Source: Acholeplasma sp. (lineage in GTDB: Bacteria; Bacillota_I; Bacilli_A; Acholeplasmatales; Acholeplasmataceae). From it: a stretch of DNA of 53,145 nt. Below the pieces are notes generated by a model. It searched no databases. It saw only the letters and a list, made by a program, of their open reading frames with translations, and was not told the origin of the DNA. Of this stretch, positions 1 through 8,235 are shown piece by piece. Made by a program: the position numbers and the translations under genes. The stretch covers positions 1 through 53,145 of the forward strand of contig QZKD01000019.1 in assembly GCA_003605085.1 (NCBI GenBank). Reading direction: 5' to 3'. Each line of letters begins with the position of its first letter. Position 1 is the first letter of the stretch.

Positions 1-855
1 TTATTACTAGGTTACGGAGGACTTGCTTCACTTGGTACAGGAGCCTTTGTAGGGATTGGTGCCTTTGGATTACATTTCATGTATCGCTACATGACGTTAC
101 CCATCATGGTATCGATTCTCATTGTCTTATCTATTTCGATTATCATTAGCATTATCTTTGGCTTTGTGTCCTTACGTATTTCTGGGATGTATCTAGCGAT
201 TGTGACGATGGGGTTATCCCAAATCGTGATCGAAGTGATCAAAAATATCCCCCAATATGCTTCAGGAACCACAGGTGGATTCCTATCTGGAGGTCCGAGA
301 CGTCCCTTAGCCTTTTTAGGATATGAGTTGTCTTCAGATTCCGCTGTCTTATTTACCGCCGTCTTCGTTGTTTTAGGTATGATTGTCGTTCATAATTTGA
401 TCAATTCACCCACTGGACGCGCACTTCTTGCAGTTAAGAATAGTGAAACTGCTGCACAGACGATGGGAATCAATTTATTAAAATATCGCTTATTTGCCTT
501 TGTGATCTCTGGTGTCTATGGGACACTTGCCGGTGTGTTATCCATGATGTTTGTCAGAAATGGCAATGTCACACAAGTAGGGTTAACGTTTGCCTTAAAT
601 ATCTTGGCTGCTGTGGTGATTGGTGGGACCAAATCGATTTGGGGTATCCTGATCGGAATATTTGTTATCTTCGGCTTAGATCTTGCTGTATTCCAACGTT
701 TTCAACTGGGAAACTATTCCATCATCATCAATGGCCTACTCATCATCTTGGTCGTCATGTTCTATCCTGGTGGATTAATTCAGCTCTTTACCAATCTTAA
801 GTTCAAGATCATAGGTGGCTTGAAGAAATTAAGAGGGTTGCGCCATGAAAAATAA
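1..855 (+). CDS. livM: Branched-chain amino acid ABC transporter permease LivM (5' partial)
   Basis: The reading frame is open from base 1, so the start lies outside the window; 284 residues are visible, with the first in-frame Met at base 79. The sequence before that Met (GYGGLASLGTGAFVGIGAFG) is typical of LivM permeases. Several hydrophobic membrane segments follow, with the cytoplasmic loop GRALLAVKNSETAAQTMGIN, which in this family contacts the ATPase subunits. LivM forms the membrane channel with LivH, which would lie just upstream. The 3' end overlaps the next gene by 11 bases, as expected of one operon. The substrate (Leu/Ile/Val or another small amide or amino acid) cannot be read from the sequence. 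Confidence 0.93.
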   Translation, partial: LLLGYGGLASLGTGAFVGIGAFGLHFMYRYMTLPIMVSILIVLSISIIISIIFGFVSLRISGMYLAIVTMGLSQIVIEVIKNIPQYASGTTGGFLSGGPRRPLAFLGYELSSDSAVLFTAVFVVLGMIVVHNLINSPTGRALLAVKNSETAAQTMGINLLKYRLFAFVISGVYGTLAGVLSMMFVRNGNVTQVGLTFALNILAAVVIGGTKSIWGILIGIFVIFGLDLAVFQRFQLGNYSIIINGLLIILVVMFYPGGLIQLFTNLKFKIIGGLKKLRGLRHEK

Positions 856-2176
856 AATGATCGAACAGTTCCTCAACCCGATGCAGATGCGATATCAATT
901 AAGTAGACATCGCAGAGCAAATCACCTTTTAGGTTATTACCAAGGATTACTTGACGAATATGTCAATCAAGATCAAAACTTCATTTTAAATCAACAAGCC
1001 TTGATTGAGAAGTATTACCAGAAAGCTTATCTGAGCTATCAAGCAAAAATGCAAAATGAGAAGCTTGTCAAACTCGAAATTCAGAAAGAAAACAAATTAA
1101 AGCATTTAGAGGAATCATATCCTAAGAAACATGAGCAATATCAAAAGTTTATTGAAAAAATCAAAAAGAATATTGTTTCCTATGAAAACCAATATCAGCA
1201 GACCAAACAACGGATTATAAATCTGAATGAAAAGGCTCATCAAGATCGAACGCTTCGTTTGAATGCGCTGAATCAAGCATCCATAACATCGAACGTGTCA
1301 CCACAAACAAAGCGATCGAAAAACATACAAGCAAAAATTCAAAATGACATTGAAAAGATTACCATCTTGAACAAAATGCTTGAAGAAGAATCCATTCATC
1401 TTTCCTTAGATCATCTCAAAATGTACTTCGGTGGCGTTAAAGCTGTCAATGACTTATCGTTTGAAGTTAAACGTGGTGAAATCTTTGGACTCATCGGACC
1501 CAATGGTGCAGGAAAAACCACAGTGTTTAACTGTATTACCCAGTTTTATAAAGCCACAGGGGGTCATATCCACTTTTCCAACAAAGAAGGTTATATCGTC
1601 GATTTAAACGATCGTAAAACTCACGATATGATTTCAGAAGGTATCGCTCGATCCTTCCAAAATGTCGAACTCATCTGGGAATTGACCGTGATGGACAATT
1701 TGCTTGTCGCAGCACACTCCTTATTAGTGAGTAACTACTTTGAACACATGCTACATACGAAGAAAGTGAAGCGAGAAGATTTAGTTCTGCGCACCAAAGC
1801 GTTCCATATTTTAAAAACGTTGGGTATTGAAGAATATGCCTTCCGTTCGCCATATGGCTTACCTTATGGAATACTCAAGAAAATCGAGTTAGCACGAACC
1901 CTAATGACAGATCCCAAACTGATTATCTTAGATGAACCCGCAGCGGGTCTCAATGATGCAGAAACAAAGGATCTCGCAAAATTGATTCAAACCATCAATC
2001 GAACCATGGGGATTACGATCTTCTTAGTAGAGCATGATATGGGATTAGTCATGTCGATCTGTGATACGGTATGTGCGATTTCATTTGGGAAAATGATTGG
2101 TATCGGGACACCGAAAGACATTCAATCAAATCCTGAGGTAAGAAAAGCCTACCTAGGGGAGGATAATGATGACTAA
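845..2176 (+). CDS. livG: ABC transporter ATPase LivG with a ~180-residue coiled-coil N-terminal extension
   Basis: The C-terminal 260 residues are a LivG-type ABC ATPase: Walker A GPNGAGKTT near residues 218-226, a degenerate signature LPYGI near 339, Walker B LIILDEP near 359-365, then AAGLND and the switch His in FLVEHDMG. Standard LivG is about 250-260 residues. This one has an extra ~180 residues in front, Lys/Glu/Gln/Tyr-rich, free of hydrophobic membrane segments and of strongly helical, coiled-coil appearance. The extension is in frame and continuous with the ATPase, and the start overlaps livM (AGAGGG upstream), so it is not an artefact of calling the start too early. The ATPase role is secure; the role of the extension is unknown. 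Confidence 0.9.
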   Translation: MKNKMIEQFLNPMQMRYQLSRHRRANHLLGYYQGLLDEYVNQDQNFILNQQALIEKYYQKAYLSYQAKMQNEKLVKLEIQKENKLKHLEESYPKKHEQYQKFIEKIKKNIVSYENQYQQTKQRIINLNEKAHQDRTLRLNALNQASITSNVSPQTKRSKNIQAKIQNDIEKITILNKMLEEESIHLSLDHLKMYFGGVKAVNDLSFEVKRGEIFGLIGPNGAGKTTVFNCITQFYKATGGHIHFSNKEGYIVDLNDRKTHDMISEGIARSFQNVELIWELTVMDNLLVAAHSLLVSNYFEHMLHTKKVKREDLVLRTKAFHILKTLGIEEYAFRSPYGLPYGILKKIELARTLMTDPKLIILDEPAAGLNDAETKDLAKLIQTINRTMGITIFLVEHDMGLVMSICDTVCAISFGKMIGIGTPKDIQSNPEVRKAYLGEDNDD

Positions 2177-2915
2177 CACACTTGAGATTAAAAATCTGGA
2201 AATTGATTATGGGATTGTCAAAGCAGTCAAAGGTGTCAACATGACAGTTCCCAAAGGTTCGATCATCGCTTTACTTGGAGCTAATGGTGCAGGCAAAACC
2301 TCGATCATTCGTTCCATCTCGGGAATCGCTAAAGTTAAGTCTGGAGAGATTCTTTATCAAGGAGAACCCATTCATAATCTACCCCCGTATAAAATCGTTG
2401 AAAAAGGGATTCTACAATCCCCTGAAGGCAGAATGATTTTAAATGGATTAACCGTTGAAGAAAACTTACTCGTCGGTGCATACTCGCTAAAGTCAACCAC
2501 CAAAGATGGCATCAAGATCAGGCGAAGCGACCGAGTCAAGATGTTACTTGAGGAAACTTATAGTTATTTCCCTATCCTGAAAGAAAGAAGAAATCAACAA
2601 GCTTCGACACTCTCAGGGGGTGAGCAACAAATGCTCGCGATTGGACGAGCCTTAATGGGTGCACCGGAGCTACTGCTCTTAGATGAACCTTCGCTTGGCT
2701 TAGCTCCTCTCGTGATCAAAGAAATTTTCAATATTATCAAACGTATCAAACACGATGGAAGAACGATTCTCATCGTGGAACAAAATGCCAAACAAACATT
2801 AAAGATTGCAGATTATGCGTATGTGCTTGAAGTGGGCAAGATTAAGACCGAAGGTATCGCTAAGGATCTCTTGGAAGATAAACAATTGATCAGCGCCTAT
2901 CTCGGTGAGAGTTAA
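2166..2915 (+). CDS. livF: Branched-chain amino acid ABC transporter ATPase LivF
   Basis: Second ATP-binding subunit of the Liv (HAAT) importer, 249 residues, a normal length for LivF. Walker A GANGAGKTS is near residues 38-46, the signature LSGGEQQ near 149 and Walker B LLLLDEP near 169, followed by SLGLAPL, which is characteristic of LivF. It overlaps livG by 11 bases. Two adjacent Met codons (2166 and 2169) both follow the ribosome binding site GGAGG; the second has the more usual spacing. It pairs with LivG to power the LivH/LivM channel. Confidence 0.95.
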   Translation: MMTNTLEIKNLEIDYGIVKAVKGVNMTVPKGSIIALLGANGAGKTSIIRSISGIAKVKSGEILYQGEPIHNLPPYKIVEKGILQSPEGRMILNGLTVEENLLVGAYSLKSTTKDGIKIRRSDRVKMLLEETYSYFPILKERRNQQASTLSGGEQQMLAIGRALMGAPELLLLDEPSLGLAPLVIKEIFNIIKRIKHDGRTILIVEQNAKQTLKIADYAYVLEVGKIKTEGIAKDLLEDKQLISAYLGES

Positions 2916-2967
2916 TTTGAGAATGGTAAAAGGTGCGAATAGCACAGAAAATAAAAGGAGATATAAT

Positions 2968-4356
2968 ATGAAGAAATTGTTAGTCGTAACTTTCTTTCTT
3001 ATGATCGGTCTTGTATTGATTGGTTGTACAGAAAGTGAAGCAGGAACACAAGGTATTGACGACGAATTTATTTACGTTGGAAATACTGCTGCAACTTCCG
3101 GAGCATTTGCCGGTGTTGGTGTTCCATTTAATTTAGCGATGCAGGTCGTATTTGATGAATACAACGCAACGCATGATGGAAGAGACATTAAATTTATTCA
3201 TTACGATGATACATTTAATGGCGAAACAGGTCTTGCTTTGACAAAGAAATTAGTTGAAGAAGACAAAGTGTTTGCACTCGTTGGTCACTTCGGAACGAAT
3301 ACCGTCAATGCAACGATGGACTACCTCTTAGAAACAGGTATCCCCATGGTGTATGGTGTGACTGGTGTTAATTCACTCTATTTTGGAACTGAAGTCGGAA
3401 ATAACATTTTATCCGTTCAACCTATCTATCGTACCGAAGGTCGTATGATGGTTGCAAGAGCACTCAATGAATCCTTATTCGGTACCAATGGCGATGCAAA
3501 ACTTGGCGATACGGATAAGATCGTTGTTCTCTATTCCGATGATGATGCTGGACAATCCATTAAGTTAGGTATCCAAGATGAAGTTACTACTCAAGGTATC
3601 GCAAGCCGTGTGGTTTACTTACCATTCAATGCGAACACTGCAGCAGCTGTCGTTCCCGTCGCCTTAGCTGAAAATCCTGGAGTCATCTTATTATCATCTA
3701 ACCAAGCACCTGCAACAGCAGCTGCAACCGCATTACGTTTAAACAATAGTACAGTTCCTGTTCTTTCCTCTTACGTCAATAGTGCTGCAGTATTCTCACC
3801 AGCACAAGTGGATGCAGCAACACCACTTCCTTACAATGTCTATGCGAATGCATGGGTTGACATTGCAAGCACTGGCGCAGCTGGCCCAACCGCAGCACAA
3901 CTCGGTGATGCAACACTCGCCAATTGGAATGAATTAGAAGCAGATCCTTTCTATGCACTTGGTGAAGCTTCATTTGCATACCTTGCTGGATTCACAGCAG
4001 AATATTGGGAAGGCTTTGTTCATGATATGAATATGTCTGAACTCATGGATGGCACAACCGCTGCGAAATCTTTATGGGCAAATGCATATGCAATGGCTGG
4101 CTATGTAGCAGCGAATACCTTTGTTGCACTCTTAGAAAAAGTTGAAGACTTTGAGGCATTGACATGGGAATCCTTCATCGCAATCGCTGAAGAAGCACCT
4201 ATCAATCTTCCAATGGCTGGTTCAATTGACTGGACAGAAGGCAAGCGTATGGGATTAACTGAACTTGCTTTAACGAAGTATCAATTAACAGCATCTGGAT
4301 GGAGTTTTGCTAAGATTAGAGATATCGAATCCATTTCTGAAGTTAACGCAAAATAA
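2968..4356 (+). CDS. Branched-chain amino acid ABC transporter substrate-binding lipoprotein (LivJ-like)
   Basis: The product is 462 residues from the chosen start, which has AGGAG about 8 bases upstream; an in-frame ATG-free extension back to 2905 is unlikely to be translated. The N-terminus MKKLLVVTFFLMIG is a lipoprotein signal with lipobox LIGC, so the mature protein would be lipid-anchored outside the membrane. The body is a type I periplasmic-binding fold: the early motif FAGVGVPFNLAMQVVFDEYN and the later ALVGHFGTNTVNA match the Leu/Ile/Val-binding family. The region after residue 230 is rich in Ala, Thr and Asn. It is the last gene of the liv operon and is followed by a terminator-like hairpin. 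Substrate not determinable. Confidence 0.92.
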   Translation: MKKLLVVTFFLMIGLVLIGCTESEAGTQGIDDEFIYVGNTAATSGAFAGVGVPFNLAMQVVFDEYNATHDGRDIKFIHYDDTFNGETGLALTKKLVEEDKVFALVGHFGTNTVNATMDYLLETGIPMVYGVTGVNSLYFGTEVGNNILSVQPIYRTEGRMMVARALNESLFGTNGDAKLGDTDKIVVLYSDDDAGQSIKLGIQDEVTTQGIASRVVYLPFNANTAAAVVPVALAENPGVILLSSNQAPATAAATALRLNNSTVPVLSSYVNSAAVFSPAQVDAATPLPYNVYANAWVDIASTGAAGPTAAQLGDATLANWNELEADPFYALGEASFAYLAGFTAEYWEGFVHDMNMSELMDGTTAAKSLWANAYAMAGYVAANTFVALLEKVEDFEALTWESFIAIAEEAPINLPMAGSIDWTEGKRMGLTELALTKYQLTASGWSFAKIRDIESISEVNAK

Positions 4357-4373
4357 ACAATCGATGAATCGAG

Positions 4374-4406
4374 ATGGACAGGTCAGTTTGACTTGTCCAT
4401 TTCCTT
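4374..4406 (+). terminator. Probable terminator of the liv operon
   Basis: A 12-base-pair stem (left arm 4374-4385, right arm 4389-4400, one G-U pair, 3-base loop) starts 18 bases after the LivJ stop. The T-tract after it is short and interrupted, so termination may be partial and some readthrough into the next gene is possible. Confidence 0.6.
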
Positions 4407-4443
4407 ATGATTCACCCATGAAAGAAAAGAAAAAGGAGTTGAT

Positions 4444-5337
4444 ATGTCGATGGAAAAAAGAGAAATCGTACTCAAGAATGGTGAAGTTATCCACTATTTA
4501 GAACAAGGTGAAGGAAAGCAAGTATTCTTGTTTATTCATGGAAATTTCTCATCCTCACTTCATTATTCACCACTTTTGAAACGTATGCCGAGTGATATAA
4601 AAATACTTACTCCTGATATGCGAGGTTTTGGTGATTCAACGTATTATAGACGCATTGGATCGCTTGCTGAGCTCGCAGAGGATATGTACCTATTCTTAGT
4701 CGCAAAACACGTTAAAAAGGCAAGTATTGTCGGCTGGTCACTGGGTGGTGGTGTAGCTTTAGAACTTGCAGCATCACATCCAGAAATCGTTGAGAAAATG
4801 GTGTTGATTAATTCAACAACACATCGAGGTTATCCTGTATTTAAAAAAGATGAAAAGGGTCAAATGCTGCTTGGACAAGTGTATGAATCAGCCGATGAAA
4901 TGGCTAAAGATCCTGTGCAAGTCGTCCCTCTTTTAGATGCTCAGAAGAACAAGAATTTCGCAGTGATGAACTGGGTATTTGATAAGACGATTTATACGGT
5001 TGGAAAACCTGATCCAGAAGATAATACTTTATGGATACAGGAATCGCTTAAACAACGTAACCTACCTGATGCAGATTGGGCACTTGCAAATTTGAATATG
5101 TCGAATCAACACAATTTCTATAATGCAGGAACAAATGCCATTAGTAAGATTAAATGTCCAATTTTACATACTTGGTCAAAACAAGATATCGTCGTTCCAC
5201 AGTATATGGTATTGGAGAATGTTAAAGCACTAGAAGGACTCTCAAAGTTAGTCATTTATGATAACTGTGGACACTCACCGCTCGTGGATGTGCCAGATCA
5301 GTTAACAAAAGATATCCTAGATTTTCTTAATGCTTAA
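4444..5337 (+). CDS. Alpha/beta hydrolase fold protein
   Basis: The protein has 297 residues, and AAGGAG lies 6 bases before the ATG. It shows the fold hallmarks in order: oxyanion-hole motif HGNFSSS near residue 33, nucleophile elbow GWSLGGG near residue 98, a probable catalytic Asp in WSKQDIVVP and a catalytic His in CGHSPLVDVP near the C-terminus. No signal peptide, so cytoplasmic. Candidate reactions are ester, lactone or haloperoxidase-type chemistry; the fold does not say which. It sits between two terminators and so is probably transcribed separately or by readthrough from the liv operon. Confidence 0.85.
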   Translation: MSMEKREIVLKNGEVIHYLEQGEGKQVFLFIHGNFSSSLHYSPLLKRMPSDIKILTPDMRGFGDSTYYRRIGSLAELAEDMYLFLVAKHVKKASIVGWSLGGGVALELAASHPEIVEKMVLINSTTHRGYPVFKKDEKGQMLLGQVYESADEMAKDPVQVVPLLDAQKNKNFAVMNWVFDKTIYTVGKPDPEDNTLWIQESLKQRNLPDADWALANLNMSNQHNFYNAGTNAISKIKCPILHTWSKQDIVVPQYMVLENVKALEGLSKLVIYDNCGHSPLVDVPDQLTKDILDFLNA

Positions 5338-5356
5338 GAGGGCGAAAGCCCTTTTT
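5338..5356 (+). terminator. Rho-independent terminator
   Basis: GGGC-GAAA-GCCC stem with a stable tetraloop followed by five T, directly after the hydrolase stop codon. Typical strong intrinsic terminator. Confidence 0.85.
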
Positions 5357-6509
5357 CATTTATATAAGATGCCAGAAAATCGTATATATAAAAATTTAAG
5401 AAAAAATTGCATGTTTAGTATTTATAAACTTTTTACAAATTAGACTGTTTTTGGAAGAACGGTAAAAAATGAATCCTTGAAATTAAGAAAATGTGAAAAG
5501 ATTGAAATCACAATGTCAAAAGATATATAGTCATAATCAAACGAAAATAAGTAGATCCATGAGATACTAAGACATCAGCATGAGAATCCTATCAAAATAT
5601 TTTCTATGATAGATTTTTAAATTTGAAGTGATGAAGAATAATAAACGTAAGAATAACATTGAATAAATAATCGTTCCTTAGACGAGGTCATGTACTCTAT
5701 ATAACAGGTGCACATGTACGCGTGCGCGTAGGAGGATTCACTTATAAATGATTATACACTCAAGTCATAAAAAATGAAGAAGAGAGGATTAGCAAAAACG
5801 ATGGTTTGATCAGGTAAGAAGATTTTGGTGATCCATACTAATCAAATCTCTTAAGTTTAAAAAAAACTGGAATCATGATATTTCAAAAGTAAACCTAAGG
5901 AGGTAAAGAGGGTTATGGATAGTTGATCAAAAAACATCTTATGTGATTGTGAGTTCATGTCGATGTATAAAATGTTATCTTTTAAGTGAATAAGAAAAAC
6001 CGACACATGTATGTCTTAGAAGAAGAAGTAGAACCGAGAAAGTGAGTCAAATTTGACTACCTCTAAAATAGGCTTGAAACGTCATATCGGCAATTGAGCG
6101 CATGAGACAGAGGAATACCCATAAAAGTAGTTCTCAAACGACGAAAAGCTTCTCTCATATATTTTTATTATACTCATTTTTTATTTATGTATGTGTTTAA
6201 TACCAATAGAAGTACTTAATTTCCATTTTTATTATATGTATGAAGTATTCTTAACATCGATTAATCCCACGGATTTATATTTTTTTATTCTATATATGTG
6301 CGTATAATATATATTATGTTAACCATTAACGGTGAGCCTTACTGTGCGGATATGTATGTTTGTGTTGATAAGTGTGGATTACTTTTTTGACCAAACTTCG
6401 GCTTCTTTGCTCCAAATGGGGTGTGAACTATCGAAAAACGACTATTATTAAACATACGTTTCTCGATACGCAAATTTATTCGTTATGGTACAATGAAATT
6501 GGTGATAAT
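5357..6509. other. 1.15 kb gene-free AT-rich region
   Basis: I find no ORF with coding character here on either strand; all frames are broken by stops and no tRNA or known riboswitch is recognisable. The + strand is A- and purine-rich to about 6130, then T-rich. It contains two very good ribosome-binding-like sequences followed by trivial ORFs (AGGAGG at 5730 with a 9-codon ORF at 5748; AAGGAGG at 5897 with a 3-codon ORF at 5914), an alternating purine-pyrimidine tract (5708-5730), a perfect 14-base palindrome (6045-6058), and a TATAAT at 6303-6308. It may be decayed coding DNA, an unrecognised RNA gene or a spacer. Confidence 0.6.
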
Positions 6510-7490
6510 ATGCAGAAAAAAACGATTTTAATCATCTTCACTGGTGGTACCATTTCGATGGCAAAACACAAAGAAACCAGTAAGGCGATCATCAGTGATA
6601 ATCAGTCTGAACTCCTAAATAATATCGCGTCTGAACTAAAAAACATTGAACTTTTGTCCCATCAGTTCTCACTTAAGTCATCCCCTTCAATTACTCCAAA
6701 TGATATGTTTGACCTCTCTTTATTGGTCAAATCATACATAAATGACCCTAAAATTGATGGTATTGTGATCACACATGGTACAGACACTCTTGAAGAAACA
6801 GCCTACTTTTTAGACCTTTACTTAGAGACAAAAAAGCCTGTGGTCATCACTGGATCCATGCGCAACTATTCAGAGCTTGGTTTTGACGGGTTAAGTAATC
6901 TCGTAAGTTCTATCCTGGTTGCAGCTAATAAAGAGTCCAAAGATATGGGTGTACTTGTTGTCATGAATGATGAGATCAACGCAGCTGCTGAGGTGACTAA
7001 GACACATACACTTGCTCTAGATACATTCAAGTCTTTAGAATTCGGTCCCATTGGAATTGTTGAACAAGAAAACGTATTATATTATCGACAGACGCATTAT
7101 CCCCATCGCCATATCTCTCCTGATCGTATCGTAACAAAGGTTGAAATCATCAAAGTCTATTCCGGGGCAAGTTCAGAAATACTAAACTTACTTATTGACC
7201 ATGGTATCAAAGGTATCGTTCTTGAAGCACTTGGTCGCGGTAATGTACCTCCCCAAATGGTTCCTGGAATAAAACGAGCAATCGATGCAAACATTCCCGT
7301 GGTGATAACATCACGCTGTCCTAAAGGTAGAGTCCTTGATAGCTATGGCTATGAAGGTGGCGGACATCACTTGCGTCAACTTGGTGTTATCTTCACCGAA
7401 AATCTATCAAGTCAGAAAGCAAGAATTCGTTTAATCCTAGCACTTGGTGTCTCTAATGAGTATAACCGGATTAAGGAGTTCTTCTCGTGA
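6510..7490 (+). CDS. ansA: L-asparaginase, cytoplasmic type I (AnsA-like)
   Basis: Hydrolyses L-asparagine to aspartate and ammonia. The N-terminus carries the family's first active-site motif FTGGTISM with the catalytic Thr, followed by the second motif ITHGTDTLEETAYFL (Thr-Asp) and the Lys-region motif TGSMRNYSELGFDG. The product is 326 residues, normal for the family, with no signal peptide. The start is set by homology: the frame is open upstream to 6372, but the extra 46 residues are unlike any asparaginase, while ATG 6510 follows GGTGAT and a -10-like TACAAT at 6489-6494. The next gene overlaps by 4 bases. Confidence 0.93.
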   Translation: MQKKTILIIFTGGTISMAKHKETSKAIISDNQSELLNNIASELKNIELLSHQFSLKSSPSITPNDMFDLSLLVKSYINDPKIDGIVITHGTDTLEETAYFLDLYLETKKPVVITGSMRNYSELGFDGLSNLVSSILVAANKESKDMGVLVVMNDEINAAAEVTKTHTLALDTFKSLEFGPIGIVEQENVLYYRQTHYPHRHISPDRIVTKVEIIKVYSGASSEILNLLIDHGIKGIVLEALGRGNVPPQMVPGIKRAIDANIPVVITSRCPKGRVLDSYGYEGGGHHLRQLGVIFTENLSSQKARIRLILALGVSNEYNRIKEFFS

Positions 7491-8203
7491 GTCCCTTCAT
7501 TCAAACCATGCGCGATTTAAGAGATCGAGAATCTTCAAGACGTGTGATTGCCTATCTCGTCTTGTCTTGGGGAATACTTGGTATTTTACTTCAATTTGGT
7601 CGTTCTCTTTTAAGTCCTGAACCCCTTCTATCCTTCTTCACAAACTTCATCTATTTCACGACCCAAAGTAATATATTCATCACGGTCATCGCCTATGTAT
7701 TTATTCGTGGTAAAAGCCAAAGTTCTACGTTTCATTCGTTCGCATTTATCGCACTTCTCAACATCATCATTACGGGGATTGTCTTCCATATTCTTTTAAC
7801 ACCTTACATGAGCAGAGTAAGCTTTCTGAATCATGTTCTCCATACCATAAATCCTCTTCTTTATGTCTTCTTTTATTTTTCATTAATCACATCTTTTCCA
7901 CCTATCAAAAAGGTATGGATTGTTCTGATATATCCACTCATTTATGCTTCTTTAGTTTTCTTATTTATTGAACCTGTATTTGGAAATATGCTTGAACAAA
8001 TCGTCGATGCTTTCGATAGTGCACGCTATGTATATCCCTTTTTAGATCCTAGAAATTATGATCGTGGACTGATCGGAGTTATCTTATTTAATCTGGGAAT
8101 CCTCGCGCCTATTATGCTGGGATTGTCTGTATTACTTCTCTTTTTAAAAAGAAAATATGAAGAGAAGATTCAAACCATAAACAACAAAAAAGAGGTTGCC
8201 TAA
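7487..8203 (+). CDS. Six-transmembrane protein, Pr6Pr-like family
   Basis: 238 residues with six hydrophobic segments, short polar loops, and a charged C-terminal tail. The patterns FIYFTTQSNIFITVIAYVF, INPLLYVFFYF and YVYPFLD resemble the Pr6Pr (predicted six-transmembrane) family, whose function is not known. The start is GTG inside the GTGA overlap with the asparaginase stop, with AAGGAG 8 bases upstream, so the pair is translationally coupled. No catalytic residue can be named. Confidence 0.75.
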   Translation: MSPFIQTMRDLRDRESSRRVIAYLVLSWGILGILLQFGRSLLSPEPLLSFFTNFIYFTTQSNIFITVIAYVFIRGKSQSSTFHSFAFIALLNIIITGIVFHILLTPYMSRVSFLNHVLHTINPLLYVFFYFSLITSFPPIKKVWIVLIYPLIYASLVFLFIEPVFGNMLEQIVDAFDSARYVYPFLDPRNYDRGLIGVILFNLGILAPIMLGLSVLLLFLKRKYEEKIQTINNKKEVA

Positions 8204-8216
8204 ACCTCTTTTTTTA
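8186..8216. terminator. Bidirectional terminator between convergent genes
   Basis: Stem AAAAGAGGTT / AACCTCTTTT with A-tract on the left and T-tract on the right, spanning the stop of the membrane-protein gene. It can end transcripts from both sides (asparaginase operon and deoB). Confidence 0.85.
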
Positions 8217-8235
8217 TCTGCATTATTAGCGCTAT

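Noticed and set aside
5830-6050. Possible decayed gene on the minus strand (about 50 codons free of stops).
   Set aside because: No start with a ribosome binding site and no recognisable motif; stop-free length is within chance for pyrimidine-rich sequence.
6303-6381. AT-rich stretch followed by DnaA-box-like words (TGTGGATTA at 6373-6381 and weaker TGTGCGGATA, TGTGTTGATAA), suggesting a replication origin.
   Set aside because: Only one word is within a single mismatch of the box, there is no dnaA, dnaN or gene divergence here, and genes on both sides run the same way.
6372-6509. N-terminal extension of the asparaginase ORF by 46 residues.
   Set aside because: Low-similarity sequence without a ribosome binding site; the family starts at ATG 6510 just before FTGGTIS.
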